A stretch of DNA of 64,000 bases from NCBI RefSeq assembly GCF_012275535.1, contig NZ_JAAVTK010000011.1, positions 118,245 through 182,244 of the forward strand, given 5' to 3'. Under the pieces are notes generated by a model. The model was not told the DNA's origin. It was given only the letters and a program-made list of their open reading frames with translations, and made no database searches. The translations under genes were made by a program, and so were the position numbers. The stretch is from Hymenobacter artigasi (GTDB lineage: Bacteria > Bacteroidota > Bacteroidia > Cytophagales > Hymenobacteraceae). Below, in pieces: positions 16,864-24,797 of this stretch; position 1 is the first letter of the stretch, and the number at the start of each line of letters is the position of its first letter.

Positions 16864-18648
16864 ATGGATAGAAATTCAGCAACCGGCCTGTTCCTTATCT
16901 CGGCCTTGCTCCTCGTGTACCTGTTCTTCTTCAGCCCGAAGAACCCCGACGAAAAAGCCGCCGGCAAAACGCCGCCCGCGACCACCGCCGCTACCAAGGC
17001 CCCGGCCATTCCGTCCGTAGCCGCCCTGGCTCCGGAAACGGCCCTCGACACCACGGCCGGCGCAGCCAAGGACGTGAACCTGGCCAACGAAAACATTACC
17101 GTCACCTTCTCGACCCGTGGCGGCCGCGTAACGGCCGTGCGGATGAACAAGTACAAGACGTTCTTCGGCAAGCCGCTCGATTTGTTCGATGCCAGCAGCG
17201 CCCGCATGGACACCAAATTCCGGACCGTGGATGGCAAAACCATCCGGTTTTCGGATTTGAACTTCCAGGCCGTGCCTTCGCAGTCGGCGGCGGGCTCGGT
17301 GCTCACTTTCAGCGCCCCCGTGGCCGGCGGCAGCATCGTGCAGACCTACTCGCTGCCCGCCAATAGCTTCGAGCTGAAGTACGACCTGCGCCTGCTGGGC
17401 CTGGAGCGCACCGTGGCCCAGGAGCCGCTCACCTTCACCTTCGTGGACCAAGTGCGTCAGACCGAGCAGGACCTCAAGCAGAACCGCAACCACACCACCA
17501 TCAACCATTACCTGGCCGCCGGCGACCAGGGCGCGCTGGCCGAAGCCAGCGAAAAGCCCGAGGAATACAAGGCCGCCGGCCCCGTGAAATGGGCCGCCCA
17601 CAAGCACGACTTCTTCGTAGCTGGCCTCATCGCCGACCAACAGCCCTTCGCGGGTGGCGCGTTCAACGCCGACGTGAACCTGGAAGATTCCACGACCATC
17701 AAAACCCTGAGCTCGACGCTCACCATTCCGGTGGCCGAGGTGGAGCAGGGCCGTGGCCAGTACCGCTTCTTCTTCGGCCCGAACGCGTTCAACCTGCTGA
17801 AGCAGGTAACGCCGGAGTTCGACCGCAACGTGTACCTCGGCTGGGGCCTCTTCCGCTGGGTGAACCGCTTCGTGGTGCTGCCGGTGTTCCACTTCCTGGA
17901 GCAGTTCATCTCGTCCTACGGCGTAATCATCGCGCTGCTGGTGCTACTTATTAAGCTGGTAACGTGGCCGCTCACCTATAAAACCTACGAGAGCCAGGCC
18001 CGCATGAAAGTGCTGAAGCCGGAGATTGATGAGCTGAAAGCCAAGCACGGCGACGACGCCACCAAGGTGCAGCAGGAAACCATGAAGCTGTACCAGGAAT
18101 TCGGCGTGAGCCCCTTGAGCGGCTGCGTGCCCACCCTGCTCACGCTGCCGATTCTGTTCGCCATGTTCCAGTTCTTCCCCAACGCCATTGAGCTGCGCCA
18201 GCAAAGTTTTCTGTGGGCCAAGGACTTGAGCAGCTATGACGTGTTCATCAAGCTGCCCTTCTACGTGAAATGGTACGGCGACCACGTTTCGATGTTCACC
18301 CTCATGATGACGGCCTCCACCCTGCTCATGACCTGGCAGAGCAACCAGACCAACACGGCCATGCAGGGCCCCATGAAGACCTACAGCTACCTGATGCCCA
18401 TCATCTTCCTGTTCGTACTGAACAGCTTCGCGGCGGGCCTCACTTGGTACTACTTCGTGTCGAACGTCATCACTTTCGCGCAGCAGGCCATCACCAAGAC
18501 GTTCGTGGACGACACGAAAATCCGCGCCCAGCTCGACGCCAACAAAATCAAAAACAAGGACAAGAAGCCCGGCGGCATTCAGGGCCGCATTGCCGAGGCG
18601 ATGAAGGCCGCGCAGGAGCGCGAGGCCCAAGCCAAGCGCAAATCATAA
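16864..18648 (+). CDS. yidC: Membrane protein insertase YidC
   Basis: The 594-residue protein has the usual Gram-negative layout. There is an N-terminal membrane helix (TGLFLISALLLVYLFFF) and a large periplasmic beta domain (about residues 60-330). The conserved insertase core then starts with VIIALLVLLIKLVTWPLTYK, continues with the cytoplasmic hairpin KHGDDATKVQQETMKLYQE, and includes GVSPLSGCVPTLLTLPILFA. The C-terminus is basic (lysine-rich, ending in AQAKRKS), which fits ribosome contact. It inserts and folds inner-membrane proteins with or without SecYEG. Its own promoter box precedes it and a strong terminator follows. Confidence 0.97.
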   Translation: MDRNSATGLFLISALLLVYLFFFSPKNPDEKAAGKTPPATTAATKAPAIPSVAALAPETALDTTAGAAKDVNLANENITVTFSTRGGRVTAVRMNKYKTFFGKPLDLFDASSARMDTKFRTVDGKTIRFSDLNFQAVPSQSAAGSVLTFSAPVAGGSIVQTYSLPANSFELKYDLRLLGLERTVAQEPLTFTFVDQVRQTEQDLKQNRNHTTINHYLAAGDQGALAEASEKPEEYKAAGPVKWAAHKHDFFVAGLIADQQPFAGGAFNADVNLEDSTTIKTLSSTLTIPVAEVEQGRGQYRFFFGPNAFNLLKQVTPEFDRNVYLGWGLFRWVNRFVVLPVFHFLEQFISSYGVIIALLVLLIKLVTWPLTYKTYESQARMKVLKPEIDELKAKHGDDATKVQQETMKLYQEFGVSPLSGCVPTLLTLPILFAMFQFFPNAIELRQQSFLWAKDLSSYDVFIKLPFYVKWYGDHVSMFTLMMTASTLLMTWQSNQTNTAMQGPMKTYSYLMPIIFLFVLNSFAAGLTWYYFVSNVITFAQQAITKTFVDDTKIRAQLDANKIKNKDKKPGGIQGRIAEAMKAAQEREAQAKRKS

Positions 18649-18666
18649 CCAGCACCGCCGCTATTT

Positions 18667-18772
18667 GAACGTCATGCTGAGCGGAGCCGAAGCATCTCGC
18701 GTGTGGTAGTAACTCAATCGATTGGATTACTATTGCACGCGAGATGCTTCGGCTCCGCTCAGCATGACGTTC
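18667..18772. repeat. Palindromic element, family A copy 3 (perfect arms)
   Basis: The arms of 37 bp (18667-18703 and 18736-18772) are perfectly complementary, starting gaacgtcatgctgagcggag. The 32-nt spacer carries a second small hairpin (agtaa...ttact with caat/attg inside). It lies between yidC and its terminator. Confidence 0.93.
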
Positions 18773-18789
18773 TTGATTTAACTAATTCT

Positions 18790-18842
18790 AAAAGCCGGCA
18801 ATCCGAAACCGTAGGCACGGTTTTCGTATTGCCGGCTTTTTG
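18790..18842. terminator. Terminator downstream of yidC
   Basis: The arms aaaagccggcaat and attgccggcttttt flank inner complementary segments ccgaaaccg and cggttttcg. A T-run follows the hairpin on the + strand. Confidence 0.75.
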
Positions 18843-18882
18843 TTACCATCTTTCACCCCAATCTTTCTGCACCCCAACCGCC

Positions 18883-19419
18883 ATGCGCCATTTTCCGCTC
18901 CTGCTGCTGCTCAGTTTCTTTAGCCTCAGCTTCATGCTGCCCGCCTGTGCCCAGCGTGTACATACCAAAAAAGTAAAATCGAAAACTGCCGGACAAAAGG
19001 CCGTAGCTCCCGTCCAGACGGCCACTCCTGCGGCCGAGGGCCCCGTTATCACTTTCGAGCGCACGCCCTGCTACGGCATCTGCCCGGCCTACACCATGCA
19101 GGTGTATGCCGATGGCCGCGTGGCCTACGAAGGTCGCCGCGCCGTGCCAGTGCTGGGCAAGCACGACCTGAAACTGTCCGCCGCCGCCGTGGCCGATATG
19201 CTGCGCCAGGCCAAAGAAGCCCACTTCGACACATTCGATAAGCGGTACTCGCGCAACACCTCCGACCTGCCCAGCACCGTCGTAGCCATCCGCCAGCCCA
19301 ACGGCACGCTCAAAACCGTGACGGTTGAGGAAGGCGCCCCCGAAAACGTGAAAAACCTCTTCATCTATCTCGGCAACCAGTTCGACCAGCTGGCCCAGCT
19401 GAATGGCATAGAGAAGTAG
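18883..19419 (+). CDS. Exported DUF6438-type protein
   Basis: The frame is open from 18703, but that part overlaps the palindromic element and terminator. The ATG at 18883 (MRHFPLLLLLSFFSLSFMLP) starts a signal peptide with a Cys (LPACAQ) that could be a lipobox, giving 178 residues. After a Lys/Ala-rich linker, the domain FERTPCYGICPAYTMQVYADG with its CxxxC pair matches the DUF6438 family of Bacteroidota envelope proteins. The role is unknown. It ends at a palindromic element shared with the convergent esterase gene. Confidence 0.78.
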   Translation: MRHFPLLLLLSFFSLSFMLPACAQRVHTKKVKSKTAGQKAVAPVQTATPAAEGPVITFERTPCYGICPAYTMQVYADGRVAYEGRRAVPVLGKHDLKLSAAAVADMLRQAKEAHFDTFDKRYSRNTSDLPSTVVAIRQPNGTLKTVTVEEGAPENVKNLFIYLGNQFDQLAQLNGIEK

Positions 19420-19439
19420 GAGTAGCGGCCCAGCGCAAT

Positions 19440-19500
19440 GCAGTGAAGCATCCGGTTACGTCTGAACCACTCGTTCGGGCGTAACCGGATGCTTCACTGC
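19440..19500. repeat. Palindromic element gcagtgaagcatccggttac
   Basis: Perfect 20-bp arms (19440-19459 and 19481-19500) around a 21-nt loop. It lies between two convergent genes and could act as a bidirectional terminator, but lacks T-runs. Confidence 0.88.
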
Positions 19501-19542
19501 GTTACCAGCCTGGGTGTTTGATTGGCGCGGCCACCGGTGCCA

Positions 19543-20370
19543 TTACCAGAACACCGCCCGGAAGGCCCGCAACGCCGCCGGATGGTAGATGGTGGCGTGG
19601 GTTTCCTGCGGCATGGCCTCGTAGTGCCAGTGGCCGGCGCGGGGGCCGGCGGCCTGCACCAGCTGGCGCGTGGCGGTCGTATCGCCCTGGCTGCTGGTGG
19701 CCAGGTAGGCGCTCACGGCCGGGCGGCCGGGCGCCTTCAGCCGGGTAGCAGCCTCTTTGGCCAACTGGCCATTGTTCCACCACAGGCTGGGGTCGAAGGC
19801 GAGGTAGGTATTGAAAAGCTGGGGCTCCAGCAGCAGGGTTTCGACCACGAACAGGCCAGCCAGCGACTCGCCCACAATGGCCGTTTCGGCGGTGGTGCGG
19901 TAGCGCTGCCGCACCTGCGGCATCAGCTCCTCGCGGATGAACTGCCGGTAGGCGGCCGAACCGCCCACTTTAGGCGCGATTTTGCGGTCTTCGGCCCTGG
20001 TGGTGGGGCCGGTGAGGTCGCGGCGGCGCTGGGTATTTTCGATGCCTACGAGGATGAAGGGCCGCATGGCACCATTGCCGGTCAGCACCTGCACGAGGCC
20101 CGCGATGTGCAGAAAGTCCTCCTCAATTCCGCCATCGGGCATGTACAGCACGGGCAGCCGAATGGTCGCCGAGTCGGCATAAGCCGGCGGCAGGTACACG
20201 TTGATGCGCCGGGTTTCGCCCAGGACTTTCGATGCGAGGGTGAAAGTCTGGCCGATGGTCAGCGGGCTGGCGGCGGCAGTCGCCTTGGTGGCTTGGGCGC
20301 GCACGCCCTGCTCACCGGCCACTGCCAGCACCACCGTCGAGAGCAAAACCAGCAAATTCCGCATCGTCAA
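19543..20370 (-). CDS. Exported esterase, alpha/beta hydrolase (Fes/IroE-like)
   Basis: The 275-residue protein has a signal peptide (LLVLLSTVVLAVAGEQGVRA). The beta-strand start RRINVYLPPAYADS and VLYMPDGG are typical of putative esterases of the Esterase D/Fes type. The nucleophile is in AIVGESLAGLFV (GESLxG), DPSLWWNNG follows as in enterobactin-esterase relatives, and the catalytic His is probably in ETHATIYHPA near the C-terminus. It should hydrolyse an ester in the periplasm; the substrate is unknown. It is 21 bases from the OppA-like gene upstream and probably cotranscribed with it. Confidence 0.84.
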   Translation of the reverse strand: MTMRNLLVLLSTVVLAVAGEQGVRAQATKATAAASPLTIGQTFTLASKVLGETRRINVYLPPAYADSATIRLPVLYMPDGGIEEDFLHIAGLVQVLTGNGAMRPFILVGIENTQRRRDLTGPTTRAEDRKIAPKVGGSAAYRQFIREELMPQVRQRYRTTAETAIVGESLAGLFVVETLLLEPQLFNTYLAFDPSLWWNNGQLAKEAATRLKAPGRPAVSAYLATSSQGDTTATRQLVQAAGPRAGHWHYEAMPQETHATIYHPAALRAFRAVFW

Positions 20371-20391
20371 TACCTACTTTAATGTGAATGG

Positions 20392-22086
20392 TTATTCCTT
20401 ACGCACGCGCTCCAGCAGCAGCTGGTTCATGGGGTTTGGGGTAAGGCCACGCACGTTGTTCTGCGTCAGGCGCACTACCTCGTCGTAATAAAGGCTGATG
20501 ACGGGCGACTCCTCCACCACGATGCGGTCCATAGCCTGGTACAGCGCCGTGCGTTTGGCCACGTCCTGGGTGCGGCGGGCTTCGTCGTATAGCTTGTCGT
20601 AGGCCGCGTTTTTGAAGTGGGTTTTATCGGGGCCGGCGGGGCTGAAGTTGGGGCTGTAAAACAGGGCCAGGTAGTTTTCGGCATCCGGATAGTCGCCCAG
20701 CCAGCTTTTGGCGAAGAAGGCCACCCGGCCATTATCCACCAGGTCCTGCTGCGCGGCCGATTGGTTGATGTCAATCTGCACCTGTACGCCCACGTTGGCC
20801 CACTGCTTCTGCATGTATTCGCCTAGCTCCTTGCGTTCCAGCACGGTACTCAGGCGCAGCTTCAGGGGGCGCTGGGGGCCGTAGCCGGCGGCGCGTAGCA
20901 GCTGGCGGGCCTTTTGCGGTTGGTAGGTGTAGCCGGGTACCTCTTTTTCGGAGAACGAGGGCAGGGCCGTGGGCACAAAGCCCGAGGTACCGGCGTGGCC
21001 CACCCGGTTCAGCAGGTAGGTCAGCATTTCGGGTTTGTTGAGGGCGTAGTTCAGGGCCTGGCGCACGCGCTTGTCGCGCAGAGCCCGGCCCTGAATGGCC
21101 TGCTCCCCAATCAAATTGGCCGAATCGAGCTGAAACCCCAGGTATTCGGTGTTCAGGTACGGCGCTTTCTGCACCGTAAACTTGCCTTGAAAATCGGCCC
21201 GGATGGTGCCATCGGGGTGCATAATAAGGTCGCGCGAGCCGGCCCGGATGCCCGATAGGAAATCGAGCTTACCCTGCATAAAGGTCAGAAACTCCGTTTT
21301 GCGGTCGGGCAGGAAGCTCACCGCCACGGCATCAAGGTAGGGCAGTTTGCGGCCCTGCTGGTCGGTGCGCCAGTAGTTCGGGTTGCGCTCGTAGAGCAGG
21401 ATATTGCCTTCGTCCCAGAGCTTGAACCGGAACGGCCCCGTGCCCACCGGATGCTCGCGGAAGTCCTTGCCATACTTTTCCACGGCCTCGTGCGGCACTA
21501 CGTAGGCATAGGGCATTGTAAGAATGCCCAGAAACGGAATGAACGGCTCCTTTAAGTGAATGCGCAGCGTCGAGTCGTTTGCCGCCACAAACGCCGTGTC
21601 GCTGATGCTGCCATCGGGTTTCTCCAGCACCTTGCCCCGAAAAATCCAGCCGCCCGAGCTGGCCGTGGCTGCATCTAAGATTCGTTTGAAGCTGTAGACG
21701 AAGTCGGCGGCCTTCACTTCCCGGCCCTTGCCGCTGGCGAAAACATCGCTGTCGTGAAACCGCACGCCCGGCCGCAGCACGAAATTATACGTTCGCCCAT
21801 CGGGCGAAATCGTGTAGCGCCGAGCCAGCGCGGGCACCGGCAACAGCGTCGAATCCAGCTCCATCAACCCGTTGAACAGCTGCGAAACGGCCCAGGAGTT
21901 GGCCTGGTTGCGGGCAAAAGCGGGGTCGAGCGAGGACAGGGCTTCGGGCTGGTTGTAGCGGAACACGCGGCGCTCGTCGGCGGCCGGGCGGGCCGCGTCG
22001 TGGCAGCCGGCCAGCACCAGCGCGCCCACCGAAAGTCCAAACAGTTTAGCCGAGCAGCCAGCCCAACGAACCAAAAAAGGGGCCAT
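20392..22086 (-). CDS. Periplasmic solute-binding lipoprotein, SBP family 5 (OppA-like)
   Basis: The 564-residue protein has a lipoprotein signal ending LVLAGC (Cys near residue 28). The mature part begins FRYNQPEALSSLDPAFARN, followed by SQLFNGLMELD, the family 5 binding-protein start. RYTISPDGRTYNFVLRPGVRFHD and FKLWDEGNILLYERNPNYW are further conserved stretches. Such proteins usually bind peptides or nickel for an ABC importer. No permease or ATPase genes are adjacent, so the transporter must be elsewhere or the protein acts alone. It is probably cotranscribed with the esterase gene downstream. Confidence 0.9.
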   Translation of the reverse strand: MAPFLVRWAGCSAKLFGLSVGALVLAGCHDAARPAADERRVFRYNQPEALSSLDPAFARNQANSWAVSQLFNGLMELDSTLLPVPALARRYTISPDGRTYNFVLRPGVRFHDSDVFASGKGREVKAADFVYSFKRILDAATASSGGWIFRGKVLEKPDGSISDTAFVAANDSTLRIHLKEPFIPFLGILTMPYAYVVPHEAVEKYGKDFREHPVGTGPFRFKLWDEGNILLYERNPNYWRTDQQGRKLPYLDAVAVSFLPDRKTEFLTFMQGKLDFLSGIRAGSRDLIMHPDGTIRADFQGKFTVQKAPYLNTEYLGFQLDSANLIGEQAIQGRALRDKRVRQALNYALNKPEMLTYLLNRVGHAGTSGFVPTALPSFSEKEVPGYTYQPQKARQLLRAAGYGPQRPLKLRLSTVLERKELGEYMQKQWANVGVQVQIDINQSAAQQDLVDNGRVAFFAKSWLGDYPDAENYLALFYSPNFSPAGPDKTHFKNAAYDKLYDEARRTQDVAKRTALYQAMDRIVVEESPVISLYYDEVVRLTQNNVRGLTPNPMNQLLLERVRKE

Positions 22087-22104
22087 GCGAACAGGGAAAG
22101 AATG

Positions 22105-22112
22105 TATCTTTG
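22105..22112 (+). promoter_or_regulatory. -7 box (TATCTTTG) for parA
   Basis: Exact TAnnTTTG match about 150 bases before the parA ATG. The long palindromic element at 22131-22260 lies between this box and the start codon. Confidence 0.55.
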
Positions 22113-22130
22113 TGCAATGCTACGGCAAAA

Positions 22131-22260
22131 GTTATTAGTTATTAGTTGTCAGTTGTTCGTTGTCAGTTGTTAGTCCGTGAGGCTCAGAAGTCCCGCGAAC
22201 CAACCCTGAAGACTCAACAACCAGCAACTGACAACGAACAACTGACAACTGACAACTAAC
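22131..22260. repeat. Palindromic element of the agttgtcagttgtt type
   Basis: The core arms agttgtcagttgttcgttgt... are 26 bp and perfectly complementary (22144-22169 and 22225-22250). Flanking sequence continues in imperfect ttag/ctaa units. The arms are built of short ttgtcagttg-type units. The right end stops four bases before the parA ATG. Confidence 0.9.
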
Positions 22261-22264
22261 TCCA

Positions 22265-23071
22265 ATGGGAAAAATCATCGCGGTAGCCAATCAGAAAGGC
22301 GGCGTGGGCAAAACCACTACCTCCATTAACCTCGCGGCGTCCCTGGCCGCCCTGGACTACCGGACCCTGCTCGTCGACGCCGACCCCCAGGCCAACGCCA
22401 CTTCGGGCGTGGGCTACGACCCCAAGGACATCCAGAACAGCATCTACGAGTGCATGGTCGACGGCATTAATGCCCGCGACATCATTGTGCCCACCAACAT
22501 TCTGCCTCACCTCGACCTCATGCCCTCCCACATCGACTTGGTGGGGGCCGAGGTGGAGATGATAAACCTGCCCAACCGCGAGGAAAAAATGAAGGAGGCC
22601 CTGCGCCCCCTCGCCGACGAGTACGATTTCATTATCATCGACTGCTCGCCCTCGCTCGGCCTCATCACCGTCAACGCCCTCACGGCGGCGCATTCGGTTA
22701 TTATCCCGGTGCAGTGCGAATATTTCGCCCTCGAAGGTCTGGGTAAGCTCCTGAATACCATCAAAATCATTCAGAGCCGCCTCAACACCGAGCTCGAAAT
22801 CGAAGGCATTCTGCTCACGATGTACGACGTGCGCCTACGCCTGAGCAACCAGGTGGTGGAGGAAGTGCGCATGCACTTCCAGCAGTTGGCTTTCGATACC
22901 ATCATCCCCCGCAACGTGAAGCTGAGCGAATCGCCCAGCTTCGGCATCCCCGTCATTCTGCACGACGCCGAGAGCAAAGGCTCCATCAGCTACCTCAACC
23001 TGGCCCGCGAAATCGTGGAGAAAAACAGCGTGGAAGCTACTGAAGAAACGGCCGAGGACGAGCGGATTTAA
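22265..23071 (+). CDS. parA: Chromosome-partitioning ATPase ParA (Soj)
   Basis: The 268-residue protein has the deviant Walker A motif of the ParA/MinD family (NQKGGVGKTTTS, residues 10-20), the switch region LLVDADPQANAT, and the Walker B strand FIIIDCSPSLGL. The absence of an N-terminal DNA-binding extension marks it as the chromosomal Soj type. With ParB it moves or anchors replication origins. The ATG at 22265 follows the palindromic element directly. Three bases separate its stop from a small unrelated gene, and parB follows after a second palindromic element. Confidence 0.96.
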   Translation: MGKIIAVANQKGGVGKTTTSINLAASLAALDYRTLLVDADPQANATSGVGYDPKDIQNSIYECMVDGINARDIIVPTNILPHLDLMPSHIDLVGAEVEMINLPNREEKMKEALRPLADEYDFIIIDCSPSLGLITVNALTAAHSVIIPVQCEYFALEGLGKLLNTIKIIQSRLNTELEIEGILLTMYDVRLRLSNQVVEEVRMHFQQLAFDTIIPRNVKLSESPSFGIPVILHDAESKGSISYLNLAREIVEKNSVEATEETAEDERI

Positions 23072-23074
23072 GGC

Positions 23075-23464
23075 ATGGCTTCCTACGCTGAAGCAATGGG
23101 GTTAGTGCCGGATTTTCGGATTAACTATATGCTCTTCAGTCCAGAGGAAGGTGGGCGTAAGACCCCGCATTACCAAGGCATTCGGTGGGATTTCTCATAC
23201 GAAAACGAAACGATTGGCAAGCCGAATCAGGTATTTTTAATTTGGCCGGAGTTCATTTCTGATTCTAGCGAAATACTGCCGGAAAATGAAGCAATGCCCA
23301 AGCACGGCCTAGCCGATATGTTCATCGTGAACCCGGCATTTCGAGCGTTTCATGCCCAGCATATCAAGGTGGGTATGCGCGGCTATTTCAGAGAAGGGTC
23401 TAGCAAAATTGCCTTGTGCGAAGTTGTTGAGATTTTCGCGCTTCACCGGAATCCGCAATCGTAA
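23075..23464 (+). CDS. Small protein resembling the third (C-terminal) beta-barrel domain of EF-Tu
   Basis: The 129-residue protein has no signal peptide. It reads like EF-Tu domain III: PEEGGRKTPHYQGIRWDFSY corresponds to the EF-Tu stretch GGRhTPff-x-gYrPqFyf, NQVFLIWPEF follows, and VGMRGYFREGSSKIALCEVV corresponds to FaiREGgrtvGaGvV. There is no GTPase domain. It is separated from parA by only three bases and looks cotranscribed. Codon use appears less GC-biased than in parA and parB, hinting at later insertion into the operon. The fold assignment is from pattern matching by eye; the function is unknown. Confidence 0.65.
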   Translation: MASYAEAMGLVPDFRINYMLFSPEEGGRKTPHYQGIRWDFSYENETIGKPNQVFLIWPEFISDSSEILPENEAMPKHGLADMFIVNPAFRAFHAQHIKVGMRGYFREGSSKIALCEVVEIFALHRNPQS

Positions 23465-23468
23465 CGCA

Positions 23469-23624
23469 AGCCCCAGCGGGGCGACATATCGGTAGTAACC
23501 AAAGCTCCTCCAGATTCTCAAAGCCCCATCGGGGCGACATTCGTTGAACGAGTGTCGCCCCGATGGGGCTTCATCGTTCTAAGCGCCCCTCGGTTTTCTA
23601 CCAATATGCCGCCCCGCTGGGGCT
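23469..23624. repeat. Nested palindromic element of the agccccagcggggcgacat type
   Basis: Outer arms of 27 bp (23469-23495 and 23598-23624) pair with two mismatches. Inside lies a second palindrome with 25-bp arms (23521-23545 and 23547-23571), one mismatch and a single-base centre. All four arms start with the same agccccnncggggcg motif. It separates the EF-Tu-like gene from parB. Confidence 0.9.
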
Positions 23625-23734
23625 AATTTCAACCTCAACCGCTCGCTCCAAACTTATCGGCTTGCCCTTCGCCCAACAATCCGTAATTTTGACATCCGCT
23701 GCCGTAGGCCTTTTATGGGCCCGGCCGATGAACT

Positions 23735-24718
23735 ATGGCTTTAGAGAAGAACGAAGAGAAATTGCAAGCTGCCCTGGCCGCCGCCGCCGCAGTGAAACGC
23801 AAGAGCGGGCTGGGCCGGGGCCTCAACGCCCTGATTGAAGGCAGCTACGAGAAAAAAGGCGACCGGCCCAACTCCGGCGACCGGCTCGTGTCGCACCCCG
23901 TCAATTCGGTGGGCTTCATTTCCGTCGAGCACATCGAGGCCAACCCCTACCAGCCCCGCACGCACTTCGACAAGGAAGCGCTGCAGGAACTGGCCGACAG
24001 CATTAAAATTCAGGGCATTATTCAGCCCGTAACGCTGCGCCAGCTCGGCACTAACTCCTACCAGCTCATCAGCGGCGAGCGCCGCCTGCAGGCCTCCAAA
24101 CTGGCCGGCCTGGATACGATTCCGGCCTACATCCGCAAGGCCGACGACCAGCAGATGCTGGAAATGGCTCTGATTGAGAACATTCAGCGCGAAAACCTGA
24201 ATGCCATCGAAATTGCCCTCAGCTACCAGCGCCTGCTGAGCGAGTGCAACCTGCGCCAGGAAGAATTGGGCGACCGCGTGGGCAAAAACCGCACGACCGT
24301 GACCAACTACCTGCGCCTGCTCAAGCTGCCGCCCGATGTGCAGATTGGCCTGCGCGATGCCGAAATCAGCATGGGCCATGCCCGCGCCCTCATCGGTCTC
24401 GACGATGCCAAGCTGCAGGTCGAGCTGTTTCGCAAAACCGTGGCCGAGGAGCTCTCCGTGCGCCGCGTAGAGGAGCTGGTGCGCAACGGCTACGGCCGCA
24501 ACGGCACCGAGGCCAAGCCCAAGGCCGACGGCGATGCCACGCCCGCGCCGCCCGCCGTGCCGGTGGCCGAAATCCGCCGCGCCGAGCGCCACCTCACCGA
24601 CCGGTTTGGCTCGCGCGTGCAGGTGCGCCCCACGCCCAAAGGCAACGGCGAAATCAAAATCGCCTTCGACTCGGTGGAGGACATGCAGCGCATTCTGCAC
24701 ATTCTGCAGCCGTCGTAA
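23735..24718 (+). CDS. parB: Chromosome-partitioning protein ParB (Spo0J)
   Basis: The 327-residue protein starts at the ATG at 23735. The early LGRGLNAL motif, common in ParB, is followed by the nuclease-like/CTP-binding domain: VEHIEANPYQPRTHFD, then LISGERRLQASKLAG with the GERR motif that binds CTP and phosphate. The segment ALIENIQRENLNAIE and a helix-turn-helix (QEELGDRVGKNRTTVTNYLR) for parS binding follow. The C-terminal dimerisation domain ends RILHILQPS. It loads onto DNA at parS sites and works with ParA. No parS-like site was identified by eye in the window. Confidence 0.96.
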   Translation: MALEKNEEKLQAALAAAAAVKRKSGLGRGLNALIEGSYEKKGDRPNSGDRLVSHPVNSVGFISVEHIEANPYQPRTHFDKEALQELADSIKIQGIIQPVTLRQLGTNSYQLISGERRLQASKLAGLDTIPAYIRKADDQQMLEMALIENIQRENLNAIEIALSYQRLLSECNLRQEELGDRVGKNRTTVTNYLRLLKLPPDVQIGLRDAEISMGHARALIGLDDAKLQVELFRKTVAEELSVRRVEELVRNGYGRNGTEAKPKADGDATPAPPAVPVAEIRRAERHLTDRFGSRVQVRPTPKGNGEIKIAFDSVEDMQRILHILQPS

Positions 24719-24797
24719 CCCGTCCGTATCGGTGCCCGCGCCCGTTAGGGGGCGCGGAGCACGCTAAATACCGGCCCCTGCCGTTAGCTGGTTTGTT

